Positions 1-8,533 of a stretch of DNA of 64,000 nt are shown one piece after another (the first letter of the stretch is position 1; each line of letters opens with the position of its first letter). The stretch is taken from contig NZ_RAQQ01000022.1 in the NCBI RefSeq assembly GCF_003610785.1, positions 1 to 64,000 on the forward strand, read 5' to 3'. The position numbers and the translations under genes were made by a program. The DNA comes from Micromonospora globbae (GTDB lineage Bacteria > Actinomycetota > Actinomycetes > Mycobacteriales > Micromonosporaceae). Below the pieces are notes generated by a model. The model searched no databases and was not told where the DNA came from. It was given only the letters and a program-made list of their open reading frames with translations.

Positions 1-123
1 TACCGCGACGGCGGCCACGAGGTGAAGATCGCCGACTCGGCCGACCCGGCCACCGCCTCCTACTGGATGAGCGTGGACAACCTGGCCGACTGGATCGCCA
101 CCCGCGGCTACAGCGCCTCCTGA
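1..123 (+). CDS. C-terminal fragment of an unidentified protein
   Basis: The window opens inside a reading frame that ends with TGA at 121-123. Only the last 40 residues are visible: a charged stretch (GGHEVKIADSADPATASYW) followed by a Trp-containing helix-like segment and a short polar end. Codon use matches the neighbours and a strong hairpin follows 23 bases after the stop, so this is very likely a real gene end. No family motif is visible and I do not assign a function. It converges on dusB. Confidence 0.6.
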   Translation, partial: YRDGGHEVKIADSADPATASYWMSVDNLADWIATRGYSAS

Positions 124-145
124 CCCACGAGGCCAGGAGCAACCA

Positions 146-180
146 CGAAGGGCCGACCCCCACCAGGGGTCGGCCCTTCG
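146..180. terminator. Bidirectional hairpin terminator
   Basis: A perfect 15-bp inverted repeat (146-160 with 166-180) with a 5-base loop lies between the convergent unknown gene and dusB. It has no long T tract, as is usual in high-GC actinobacteria. It sits 13 bases beyond the dusB stop and 23 bases beyond the upstream stop, so it can serve both. Confidence 0.85.
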
Positions 181-192
181 TCGTCTCCGAAG

Positions 193-1365
193 TCAGCCGC
201 CGGAGTCGGCGAGCTCGGCGCCCTCGGGGACGGTGTCGTCGTCCCGGTCGGCCAGCCATCCGTCGGGCAGGAACACCTTGCCCGGCGAGTTCGTGCGGCC
301 GCGCGGCTGACCCAGGGTCTCCACCGGGAACGGCACGCTCGGGTCGAGCTTGCCGAGCAGGTCGTCGAGCTGGGCCAGGCTCTCGATCATCGCGAGTTCG
401 CGGCGCAGCTCGCCCCCGACCGGGAACCCCTTGAGGTACCAGGCGACGTGCTTGCGGAAGTCGGTGCAGCCGTCCCGCTCGCCCCGGCCCGGCGTACGCG
501 ACCCGGCCGTGAACTGCTCGACCAGCAGCTCGGCGTGCCGCCGCATCGTCACCGCGACCTCGCCGAGGGTGGGCAGCCGCCGCTCGGGCCGGCCGTTGAA
601 CGCGGCCTCCAGATCGGCGAAGAGCCACGGCCGACCCAGGCAGCCGCGGCCGACCACCACCCCGTCCACGCCGGTGTGCGCCACCATCCGCAGGGCGTCG
701 TCCGCCTCCCAGATGTCGCCGTTGCCGAGCACGGGCACGTCGAGCGCCTGCTTGAGGGTGGCGATGGCGTCCCAGTCGGCGGTGCCCGAGTAGCGCTGGG
801 CGGCCGTACGACCGTGCAGGGCGACGGCGGCCACACCCGCGTCCTGCGCGGCGAGCCCCGCCTCGACGTACGTCAGATGGTCGTCGTCGATGCCCTTGCG
901 CATCTTCACCGTGACCGGCACCCCGGCGGGCGACGCGGCGTCCACCGCGGCCTTGACCAGCCGGGCGAAGAGCCGGCGCCGCCACGGCAGGGCCGCGCCG
1001 CCGCCCTTGCGGGTGACCTTGGGCACCGGGCAGCCGAAGTTCAGGTCGATGTGGTCGGCGAGGTCGCGCTCGACCACGATGCGGACGGCGGCCGCCGTGG
1101 TCTCCGGGTCGGTGCCGTAGAGCTGGAGGCTGCGCGGGCTCTCGTCCTCGCCGAACGCGATCATGCGGAGGGTCTTCGGGTTCCGCTCGACCAGCGCGAC
1201 GGTGGTGATCATCTCGCAGACGTAGATGCCACCGCCCTGCTCCCGGCAGAGCTGCCGGAAACCGACGTTGGTGATGCCCGCCATCGGCGCCAGCACCACC
1301 GGCGGCCACACCTGATGCCGCCCGAGCGTGAGCGGGCGCAGTCGGGGCAGGGTCGCAGCGGTCAC
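193..1365 (-). CDS. dusB: tRNA-dihydrouridine synthase, DusB family
   Basis: FMN-dependent enzyme that reduces uridines in the tRNA D-loop. The 390-residue product has the Dus TIM barrel: an early APMAGITN motif (residues 26-33), the catalytic NFGCP motif with Cys112 as the expected proton donor, a KMRKG segment and the late GNGDIW and GVVVGRGCLGRPW phosphate/flavin loops. The length is slightly above the usual 320-350. The GTG start has no Shine-Dalgarno but has TACACT 6 bases upstream, so a leaderless mRNA is likely. It lies downstream of glyS on the same strand, beyond a glyS terminator hairpin. Confidence 0.93.
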   Translation of the reverse strand: MTAATLPRLRPLTLGRHQVWPPVVLAPMAGITNVGFRQLCREQGGGIYVCEMITTVALVERNPKTLRMIAFGEDESPRSLQLYGTDPETTAAAVRIVVERDLADHIDLNFGCPVPKVTRKGGGAALPWRRRLFARLVKAAVDAASPAGVPVTVKMRKGIDDDHLTYVEAGLAAQDAGVAAVALHGRTAAQRYSGTADWDAIATLKQALDVPVLGNGDIWEADDALRMVAHTGVDGVVVGRGCLGRPWLFADLEAAFNGRPERRLPTLGEVAVTMRRHAELLVEQFTAGSRTPGRGERDGCTDFRKHVAWYLKGFPVGGELRRELAMIESLAQLDDLLGKLDPSVPFPVETLGQPRGRTNSPGKVFLPDGWLADRDDDTVPEGAELADSGG

Positions 1366-1371
1366 CGGACA

Positions 1372-1377
1372 AGTGTA
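1372..1377 (-). promoter_or_regulatory. Leaderless -10 box for dusB
   Basis: TACACT on the minus strand, 6 bases before the GTG at 1365, with no Shine-Dalgarno between. Transcription would start at or next to the start codon. The box overlaps the base of the glyS terminator hairpin. Confidence 0.6.
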
Positions 1378-1421
1378 CGGGGCTCCGACCGGCGCTCCTG
1401 CGCGCCGCCGAAGCCCCGTAC
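1375..1421 (-). terminator. glyS terminator hairpin
   Basis: Inverted repeat 1375-1384 / 1412-1421 (GTACGGGGCT with AGCCCCGTAC), with additional GC pairing inside the loop. It lies 8 bases downstream of the glyS stop codon. Its outer arm overlaps the presumed dusB -10 box. Confidence 0.7.
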
Positions 1422-1429
1422 GCCGCTGG

Positions 1430-2809
<1,380 letters not shown>

Positions 2810-2918
2810 GTTTCCTCCTACGCCGGCTGGCGGTCGGCGGGGACTGATAGGGACGCGACGATTCGGGACAACGGTAACGACGGCAGGGTCCCGAGCCCAG
2901 CACAATACCGGGGACGCC

Positions 2919-3488
2919 TCAGTTGATCCCGCAGACCTCCAGGCCACCGGTCTGCTGGTCCTGGCCGAGGACCACCTGCTGCCGCTCCCGGCGGCCGCCC
3001 TCGAGGGTCACGTCCACCGGCACGGTGAGGTTCGTGGTGTCGACCTCGCCGACCCGGTACGCGGTGACCTGCGGCTCCGCGGCCACCCGCTGCTCGAACT
3101 CCGACCGCGACTCGCGGCGCTGCGCGTCGTCGCAGAGCTGGTCGTACGCCTCGGCGTAGTCCCGGTCGACGAGCGCCTGGTAGTAGTCGGTGGAAACCGT
3201 GCGGCCCTGCTCGCGGACGGCCTGCACCCCGCTCACGGCGAGGCCCACCACGGCAGCCCCGCCCCCGCCGCAGCACAGGAGCACGGCGAGCGCGCCGACG
3301 CCGAGGCCCAGCCAGAGCCGGGCGCGGCGACCCTCCGTGGGCGGGGCGGCGAACGGCGGCGACACCCCGGGACCGGGCGGCGGGGCGGGTGGCCCCGACG
3401 GCGGACCGGGCACGGCGGGGGGTTGTTCGCCGGGCGGCCCGGGCGGCACGGGATGCGGCGGTGGGGCTGCCGGTCCGGGAGCGGTCAT
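2919..3488 (-). CDS. Pro-rich single-span membrane protein of unknown function
   Basis: This 189-residue protein has three parts. A Pro/Gly-rich disordered N-terminus (1-55) is probably cytosolic. One transmembrane helix follows (about 58-88, containing a CCGGGG stretch). The extracytoplasmic domain (about 95-189) carries a DYYQALVDRDYAEAYDQLC helix and a beta-rich end, resembling the DUF4878 / lumazine-binding-like fold of actinobacterial anchored proteins. That fold is inference. The ATG at 3488 has no Shine-Dalgarno, but TAGATT lies 6 bases upstream. Confidence 0.8.
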   Translation of the reverse strand: MTAPGPAAPPPHPVPPGPPGEQPPAVPGPPSGPPAPPPGPGVSPPFAAPPTEGRRARLWLGLGVGALAVLLCCGGGGAAVVGLAVSGVQAVREQGRTVSTDYYQALVDRDYAEAYDQLCDDAQRRESRSEFEQRVAAEPQVTAYRVGEVDTTNLTVPVDVTLEGGRRERQQVVLGQDQQTGGLEVCGIN

Positions 3489-3494
3489 ACGAGC

Positions 3495-3500
3495 AATCTA
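3495..3500 (-). promoter_or_regulatory. Leaderless -10 box (TAGATT)
   Basis: TAGATT on the minus strand with a 6-base spacer to the ATG at 3488 and no ribosome binding site. Confidence 0.55.
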
Positions 3501-3512
3501 GTGCCCGACGGC

Positions 3513-3854
3513 TCAGCGGTGAGGATCCGCGGCGCGATCACTGGCGCTCACCACGACGGCGCCGCCGGGCGGTGCGGTGGCCAGCGTCTCGTACGCGGAC
3601 GGCTCGTCGACCGACTCGGCGAGCAGCGGGACGGCGGTGACCTTGACCTCGAAGCCGCCGAGCGCCCGCCGGTACGCCCCGACGGACTCCCACTCGGTGA
3701 CGAGGCACCAGTGCCGTGGGTCGTCCAGCGCGCGGACGAGCCGGCCGCGCAGGTAGCCGGGGCGGGCGGCCAGCGCGGTGAGGGCGGCGTGCGCCCGCTC
3801 GGTGAACTCGTCGGCGACATCGACGTCGACCACGAACCGGTTGGTCACCAGCAC
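3513..3854 (-). CDS. Antibiotic biosynthesis monooxygenase (ABM) fold protein
   Basis: Small protein of about 113 residues with the pattern of the dimeric alpha-beta ABM family: an N-terminal strand (TNRFVVD), a helix with FTERAHAALTALAARPGYLRGRLVRA, the LVTEWES strand and a C-terminal AYETL segment. The family includes quinol/heme monooxygenases and many proteins of unknown role. I prefer the GTG at 3854, which has GAGGAG six bases upstream; the GTG at 3860 would overlap that site. It is divergent from the gene starting at 3881, only 26 bases away. The substrate is unknown. Confidence 0.75.
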   Translation of the reverse strand: MLVTNRFVVDVDVADEFTERAHAALTALAARPGYLRGRLVRALDDPRHWCLVTEWESVGAYRRALGGFEVKVTAVPLLAESVDEPSAYETLATAPPGGAVVVSASDRAADPHR

Positions 3855-3867
3855 GGGCACCTCCTCG

Positions 3868-3873
3868 TAGAGT
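3868..3873 (+). promoter_or_regulatory. Leaderless -10 box (TAGAGT)
   Basis: TAGAGT, then 7 bases, then the ATG at 3881, with no Shine-Dalgarno on this strand. It lies inside the short divergent gap with the ABM gene. Confidence 0.6.
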
Positions 3874-3880
3874 CTGTGGG

Positions 3881-4138
3881 ATGCAGCGTACGCAGAGCCC
3901 CCTGCTGGCCCGACTGGCCCGGGCGAACCCGACGGCGGTGTTCCTGGTCACCCTGGCGCTGGTGCTGGTCGCCTTCTTCGCCCCCGGCGTGGTCGGCGGG
4001 GTGCTCCTGCTGGCCCTCGCGGCCGGGCTGGTGGCGCTGATGGCCACGACCTGGTCGGTGCAGGCGCCGCAGACCCGCCTCATCCGGCTCCTGATGCTGA
4101 CTCTGCTGGTGGCGGTGGCCTTCGCCAAGCTGCTGTGA
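3881..4138 (+). CDS. Small two-helix membrane protein (DUF6703-like)
   Basis: An 85-residue protein with a short basic N-terminus (QRTQSPLLARLARANP) and hydrophobic segments at about 19-53 and 67-83, joined by a polar loop. The length and the LARANP...FLVTL start resemble actinobacterial DUF6703 proteins, recalled from memory and not checked. It starts with ATG behind a leaderless promoter. It is followed by the Zur-box region of znuA, so it probably forms its own transcription unit. The function is unknown. Confidence 0.75.
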   Translation: MQRTQSPLLARLARANPTAVFLVTLALVLVAFFAPGVVGGVLLLALAAGLVALMATTWSVQAPQTRLIRLLMLTLLVAVAFAKLL

Positions 4139-4155
4139 CATGCACTCATGCGTTT

Positions 4156-4172
4156 TTGACAATCATTGTCGT
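4156..4172 (+). promoter_or_regulatory. Zur-type operator upstream of znuA
   Basis: The sequence TTGACAATCATTGTCGT contains a perfect 6-1-6 palindrome, GACAAT-C-ATTGTC (4158-4170). This resembles the actinobacterial Zur/Fur box, an A/T-rich core with an AAT.ATT centre. It overlaps a TTGACA (4156-4161) that could be the -35 element. It ends 22 bases before the znuA start, and zur is encoded 3 kb downstream. Repression of znuABC by zinc-loaded Zur is the natural reading. Confidence 0.85.
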
Positions 4173-4192
4173 TACCACGGACAGTTGACGGC

Positions 4193-5140
4193 ATGAAGAA
4201 GCGCGTCACCGTCCGTACCCTCGCCGCCACCACCGCCCTGCTCGCTCTCGGCGGCGCCGCCGCCTGTTCGTCCGGCGGCCCGGCCGGCGACCCTCAGCGG
4301 GTGGACGTGGTGGCCGCCTTCTACCCCCTCCAGTTCGTCGCCGAGCGGATCGGCGGGGACGCCGTCCGGGTGACCAACCTCGTGAAGCCGGGCGCCGAGC
4401 CGCACGACCTGGAGCTCAACCCGGGCCAGGTCGGCGAGGTCAGCGAGGCCGAGCTGGTCGTCTACCTGAAGGGCTTCCAGCCGGCGCTCGACGAGGCCGT
4501 CGCGCAGAACGCGGCCGACCGGGCCTTCGACGTCGCCACCGTCGCGCCGCTGCTGGACGCCGCCGCGGGCGGCCACCGGCACGAGGGCGAGGAGGCCGAG
4601 GAGGAGGCGGCGTCCGGCGGCAAGGACCCGCACTTCTGGCTCGACCCGACCCGGCTCGCCACCGTGGCCGACCAGCTCGCCGAGCGGCTGGGCAGAGCCG
4701 ACCCGGACCGGGCCGCCGACTTCACGGCCCGCGCCGGCGACCTCCGCGCCGAGCTGGAGAAGCTGGACGGCGAGTACCGGACCGGCCTCGCGACCTGCCA
4801 GCGCCGGGAGATCGTGACGAGCCACACGGCCTTCGGCTACCTGGCCGACCGCTACGACCTGGAGCAGGTCGGCATCACCGGCCTCACCCCGGAGACCGAG
4901 CCCTCCCCGCAGCGGCTCGCCGAGGTGGCCGAGGAGGCGCGGGAGCACAAGGCCACGACGATCTTCTTCGAGACGCTCGTGAGCCCGAAGATCGCCCAGA
5001 CCATCGCCGACGAGGTCGGCGCGACGACCGCCGTCCTCGACCCGATCGAGGGCCTCACGGCCGACGGCGGTTCCGCGGACTACCTTTCAGTGATGCGTAC
5101 GAACCTGCAGGCACTGCGTACGGGGCTGGGCTGCTCGTGA
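4193..5140 (+). CDS. znuA: Zinc ABC transporter substrate-binding lipoprotein
   Basis: Cluster A-I solute-binding protein that captures Zn2+ outside the membrane for ZnuBC. The 315-residue product has a lipoprotein signal with the lipid-modified Cys25 (GAAAC). The four expected metal ligands are His71 (AEPHDLE), His149 (DPHFWLDP), His213 (TSHTAFGYL) and Asp285 (LDPIEG). A short acidic His-containing loop (GGHRHEGEEAEEEA, about 128-141) replaces the longer His-rich loop of Gram-negative ZnuA. The ATG at 4193 is chosen because it gives a proper basic signal-peptide start. It heads a Zur-controlled operon and overlaps znuC by four bases (GTGA). Confidence 0.93.
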   Translation: MKKRVTVRTLAATTALLALGGAAACSSGGPAGDPQRVDVVAAFYPLQFVAERIGGDAVRVTNLVKPGAEPHDLELNPGQVGEVSEAELVVYLKGFQPALDEAVAQNAADRAFDVATVAPLLDAAAGGHRHEGEEAEEEAASGGKDPHFWLDPTRLATVADQLAERLGRADPDRAADFTARAGDLRAELEKLDGEYRTGLATCQRREIVTSHTAFGYLADRYDLEQVGITGLTPETEPSPQRLAEVAEEAREHKATTIFFETLVSPKIAQTIADEVGATTAVLDPIEGLTADGGSADYLSVMRTNLQALRTGLGCS

Positions 5141-5898
5141 ACGCGCCCGTCATCGCCGTCCAGCACGCGGCCGTCGGCTACGACGCCCGCACCGTGCTGC
5201 GGGACGTCTCGCTGACCGTCACCGCCGGCGAGGTGGTCGCCGTCCTCGGCGCCAACGGCTCCGGCAAGTCCACGCTGATCCGCGCCGTGCTCGGGCTCGT
5301 GCCGCTGAGCGCCGGGTCGGTCACCCTCTTCGGCCGCCCGCTGCGCCGCTTCCGGCAGTGGGAGCGGATCGGGTACGTCCCGCAACGCCTCGGCGCCGGC
5401 GGCGGCGTACCGGCCACCGTCCGGGAGGTCGTGGCCTCCGGCCGGCTCGCCCGGCGGGGCATCCTCCGCCCGCCCGGCGCCGCCGACCGGGCCGCCGTCG
5501 ACGGCGCGCTGCGGGCGGTCGGGCTCGCCGACCGGGCGGACGACGCCGTCGCCACCCTCTCCGGCGGCCAGCAGCAGCGCGCCCTGATCGCCCGCGCGCT
5601 GGCCGGCCATCCCGAGCTGCTGGTGCTCGACGAGCCGACGGCCGGGGTGGACGCCACCAGCCAGGAGGCGTTCGCCGGGGCGCTGCGCGAGTTCGTCGAC
5701 GGCGGCGGGACCGTGCTGCTGGTCGCCCACGAGCTGGGCCCGCTGCGCCCGTTGATCGACCGGGCGGTCGTCGTCCACGCCGGCGAGATCTGCCACGACG
5801 GCCCGGTGCCGGAACCCGCCGGCCACCACGCCGAGCCCGACCACGACCACGTGCACCCGCACTGTCCCGACGAGCCCGTCGGGCTCTGGAGCAACTGA
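5137..5898 (+). CDS. znuC: Zinc ABC transporter ATP-binding protein
   Basis: ATPase subunit of the zinc importer, 253 residues. It shows Walker A GANGSGKST (38-46), the signature LSGGQQQR (about 140-148), Walker B LLVLDEPT and the switch His in LVAHELG. The last 25 residues are rich in His, Asp and Cys (HHAEPDHDHVHPHC), a possible zinc-sensing tail like those of some ZnuC proteins; that role is inference. The GTG start overlaps the znuA stop, indicating translational coupling. Confidence 0.93.
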   Translation: MNAPVIAVQHAAVGYDARTVLRDVSLTVTAGEVVAVLGANGSGKSTLIRAVLGLVPLSAGSVTLFGRPLRRFRQWERIGYVPQRLGAGGGVPATVREVVASGRLARRGILRPPGAADRAAVDGALRAVGLADRADDAVATLSGGQQQRALIARALAGHPELLVLDEPTAGVDATSQEAFAGALREFVDGGGTVLLVAHELGPLRPLIDRAVVVHAGEICHDGPVPEPAGHHAEPDHDHVHPHCPDEPVGLWSN

Positions 5899-5900
5899 CC

Positions 5901-6773
5901 ATGGAACTCTTCCAATACCCCTACATGCAGCGCGCCCTCATCGCGGCGCTGGTCATCGGCCTGGCGGCGCCGGCGCTCGGGATCTACCTGGTGCAGCGCC
6001 GGCTCGCGCTGATCGGCGACGGCATCGGCCACGTCGCGCTGACCGGCGTCGGCGCCGGTCTGCTGCTGAACCGCTCCCCGGTGCTCGTCGCGGTGATCGT
6101 GGCGAGCCTCGGCGCCGTGGCCGTCGAACTGGTCCGCTCACGCGGGCGCACCTCCGGGGACCTGGCGCTGGCGCTGCTCTTCTACGGGGGCATCGCCGGT
6201 GGCGTGATGCTGGTCGGGCTCTCCGACAGCACCCCGAGCAACCTGCTCGCGTACCTGTTCGGGTCGCTCGTCACCATCTCGCCGCCCGACCTCGTGACCA
6301 TCGTGGTGCTGGGCGCGGTGATCCTCGTCCTCATGGTCGCGCTGCGGCCGGCGCTCTTCGCGGTCTCCCACGACGAGGAGTACGCCCGGGTCTCCGGCCT
6401 GCCCGTACGCGCGCTCAACATGCTGATCGCGATCACCACGGCGGTGACCGTGACCATCGCCATGCGGGCCGTCGGCGTGCTGCTGATCAGCGCGCTGATG
6501 GTGGTGCCGGTGGCCGCCGCCCAGCAGGTCGCTCGCGGTTTCCGCGCCACCATGACGGCCGCGATGGCGCTCGGCCTGTTCGCCGCGGGCTCCGGGGTCT
6601 GGGTGGCCGCCACCGCGAACACCGCCCCCGGCGCGTCGGTGGTGCTCATGGCGATCGCCTCGTTCCTCGTGGTGGCGCTGGGCGGGGCCGCCTGGCGGGC
6701 GGTACGCCGGCACCGCGTGCCGGCCGCGGCGCCGGCTCCCGAACCGCACGAGGTGGTGCTCGAGTCGTCGTGA
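5901..6773 (+). CDS. znuB: Zinc ABC transporter permease
   Basis: ABC-3 family membrane subunit, 290 residues, with about eight hydrophobic segments starting at residue 10. The family hallmarks RRLALIGDGIGHVALTGVG (near residue 35), AVSHDEEYARVSG and RAVGVLLISALMVVPVAAA are all present. The ATG lies two bases after the znuC stop, in the same operon. The C-terminus is short and cytosolic, with no His-rich tail. Confidence 0.93.
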   Translation: MELFQYPYMQRALIAALVIGLAAPALGIYLVQRRLALIGDGIGHVALTGVGAGLLLNRSPVLVAVIVASLGAVAVELVRSRGRTSGDLALALLFYGGIAGGVMLVGLSDSTPSNLLAYLFGSLVTISPPDLVTIVVLGAVILVLMVALRPALFAVSHDEEYARVSGLPVRALNMLIAITTAVTVTIAMRAVGVLLISALMVVPVAAAQQVARGFRATMTAAMALGLFAAGSGVWVAATANTAPGASVVLMAIASFLVVALGGAAWRAVRRHRVPAAAPAPEPHEVVLESS

Positions 6774-6832
6774 TCGACCGCACGGGGTCGTGCCCGGGTC
6801 ACGGTGATCGACGCGACGCCGACGGGATTGGT

Positions 6833-6838
6833 TACCGT
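6833..6838 (+). promoter_or_regulatory. Leaderless -10 box for smtB (TACCGT)
   Basis: TACCGT, a 6-base spacer, then the GTG at 6845, with no Shine-Dalgarno. This gives smtB-zur a promoter separate from znuABC. No clear Zur palindrome is seen here. Confidence 0.6.
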
Positions 6839-6844
6839 TACGGG

Positions 6845-7141
6845 GTGAACGTCGGATCGGGTCACGACGGCTTCGAGGGGGCCAGCGAGCTGCTGCGCGC
6901 CCTGTCGGCGCCCATCCGGCTCGCCATCGTCAGCGAGCTCGCCGCAGGCGAGCGGTGCGTGCACGAGCTGGTGGAGAAGCTCGGTGTGGCGCAGCCGCTG
7001 GTCTCCCAGCACCTGCGGGTGCTGCGGGGCGCGGGCGTCGTACGCGGCGCCCGCCGGGGCCGGGAGATCGCCTACTCGCTGGTCGACGAGCACGTGGCGC
7101 ACATCGTGGCGGACGCGGTCAGCCACGCCGGAGAGAGATGA
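6845..7141 (+). CDS. smtB: ArsR/SmtB-family metal-sensing repressor
   Basis: Winged-helix repressor of 98 residues. The recognition region (LGVAQPLVSQHLRVLRGAGVV, about 46-66) is typical ArsR. The C-terminal helix carries Asp81, His83, His94 and Glu97. The spacing D-x-H-x10-H-x2-E matches the alpha-5 zinc site of SmtB/CzrA, so a zinc-responsive (possibly cobalt-responsive) sensor is strongly suggested. The GTG at 6845 is chosen because the longer frame would overlap znuB and has no signal. It is followed 31 bases later by zur; the smtB-zur pair is also found in mycobacteria (Rv2358-Rv2359). Autoregulation is likely but no operator is recognised. Confidence 0.9.
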   Translation: MNVGSGHDGFEGASELLRALSAPIRLAIVSELAAGERCVHELVEKLGVAQPLVSQHLRVLRGAGVVRGARRGREIAYSLVDEHVAHIVADAVSHAGER

Positions 7142-7172
7142 TGGAGCAGCGACCGGTCGGAGGTGGTACGCG

Positions 7173-7571
7173 ATGAGCGAGAGCGGCGCCACCGTACGCA
7201 ACACCCGCCAGCGCAGCGCCGTGAGCGCCCTGCTCGGCGAGGTCGAGGGGTTCCACAGCGCGCAGGACCTGCACGCGATGCTCCGCGCCCGGGGCGAGCG
7301 GGTCGGCCTCACGACGGTCTACCGGACGTTGCAGGGGCTCGCCGACGCCGGTGAGATCGACGTGATGCGCCCGCCGGGTGGCGAGCACCTCTACCGCCGG
7401 TGCAGCGAGGGGCACCACCACCACCTCGTGTGCCGGTGCTGCGGGCGGACCGTCGAGGTCGCCGGGCCGGCCGTGGAGGACTGGGCCGACCGGGTGGCGG
7501 CCCAGCACGGGTACGCCGACGTGAGCCACACCCTGGAGATCTTCGGCACCTGTCCCGCCTGCGCGGGCTGA
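7173..7571 (+). CDS. zur: Zinc uptake regulator Zur (Fur family)
   Basis: Fur-family zinc-dependent repressor, 132 residues. It has an N-terminal winged helix (HSAQDLHAML ... GLTTVYRTLQGLADAG), the His-rich hinge EGHHHHLVC and the structural zinc Cys pairs C87/C90 and C127/C130. The DxTTVYR-like DNA-recognition segment and CPAC end are typical. The ATG at 7173 is preceded by GGAGG at proper spacing. The expected target is the palindrome at 4156-4172. Confidence 0.93.
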   Translation: MSESGATVRNTRQRSAVSALLGEVEGFHSAQDLHAMLRARGERVGLTTVYRTLQGLADAGEIDVMRPPGGEHLYRRCSEGHHHHLVCRCCGRTVEVAGPAVEDWADRVAAQHGYADVSHTLEIFGTCPACAG

Positions 7572-7718
7572 GGTCGCGGGCGCGGCCCGCCCGCCGACAC
7601 CGCCGCCGGATGCCGGAGGGCGCCGCCGCCGGATCGCGCCCCGCCGCCGGAGGCCGCCGGCCCGAGCGCGCCCCGCGACCGGATGCCGGCGGGCGCCGGC
7701 CGTGGCACGCTGTCCGGC

Positions 7719-8324
7719 GTGAAGATCTACGCCGATCGTTTCCCGACCGCCGCCCGCCAGTTCCTCACCGACCTGCTCGTCGTCGCCTGGGTGTACGCGG
7801 CCGTCCGCGGCGCGCTGTGGCTGCACGACCTGGTCCAGAAGCTCGCCGTGCCCGGGCAGAAGCTGGAGGGGGCCGGCGGCGGGCTCGCCGACAACCTGGC
7901 CGACGCCGGCGGCAAGGTCGGCCGGGTGCCGCTTGTCGGCGACGAGCTGACGGCGCCGTTCACCCGCGCCGCCGGCGCGGCCCGGGCGCTCGCCGAGGCC
8001 GGCCGCGACCAGCAGGAACTCATCGACCAGCTGGCCCTCGCGCTCGCGGTGGCGGTGCTGGTCTTCCCGCTCGGTCTGGTGCTCGTCGGCTGGCTGCCGC
8101 TGCGGGTGCGCTGGATGCGCCGCGCCGGCTCCGCCGCCCGGCTGGCCTCCGCGCCGGCCGGACGCGACCTGCTCGCCCTGCGCGCGCTCACCAGCCAGCC
8201 GCTGGACAGGCTGGCCCGGATCGCGCCCGACGTGGCGGAGTCCTGGCGGCGGGGCGACGACGCCACCGTCGACGCGCTCGCCGCACTGGAGCTGCGACGA
8301 CTGGGGCTGCGGGACGGCCGCTAA
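7719..8324 (+). CDS. Membrane protein of unknown function
   Basis: A 201-residue protein with two hydrophobic segments (about 14-35 and 105-130) flanking a periplasmic-type stretch of about 70 residues rich in Gly, Ala and charged residues. The cytosolic C-terminus (about 130-201) contains RDLLALRALTSQPL and is helical. The GTG at 7719 gives a sensible MKIYADRFP start. It is followed 9 bases later by another small membrane protein. I recognise no family. Confidence 0.75.
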   Translation: MKIYADRFPTAARQFLTDLLVVAWVYAAVRGALWLHDLVQKLAVPGQKLEGAGGGLADNLADAGGKVGRVPLVGDELTAPFTRAAGAARALAEAGRDQQELIDQLALALAVAVLVFPLGLVLVGWLPLRVRWMRRAGSAARLASAPAGRDLLALRALTSQPLDRLARIAPDVAESWRRGDDATVDALAALELRRLGLRDGR

Positions 8325-8327
8325 GGT
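8322..8327 (+). promoter_or_regulatory. Possible leaderless -10 box (TAAGGT)
   Basis: TAAGGT with a 6-base spacer to the GTG at 8334. It overlaps the stop codon of the preceding gene, so cotranscription is an alternative. Confidence 0.45.
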
Positions 8328-8333
8328 CGTCGG

Positions 8334-8501
8334 GTGTTTGTCTTCCTGGTCGTCATCGCCGTCCTGCTGCTCGGCTACGCCGCCGTGCTGGTCGCCTACG
8401 TCCGCAAGGGCCGCCGCATCCCGCCCGCGGCCTACCTGGGTCTCGCGGCGCTCAACGGGCTGATCCTCGCCGCGATCCTGGCCTGGGCGATCGCCCGCTG
8501 A
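8334..8501 (+). CDS. Short two-helix membrane protein
   Basis: A 55-residue ORF (GTG start, TGA 8499-8501). One hydrophobic helix (1-23), a basic turn (RKGRRIPP, about 24-31) and a second hydrophobic helix (32-54) form a hairpin with the loop predicted in the cytosol. Codon use is coding-like with GC-rich third positions. It lies just downstream of another membrane protein and may share its transcript. The function is unknown. Confidence 0.6.
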   Translation: MFVFLVVIAVLLLGYAAVLVAYVRKGRRIPPAAYLGLAALNGLILAAILAWAIAR

Positions 8502-8533
8502 GCCACGACGACCGTCGCCGCGGCCACCGGCCG

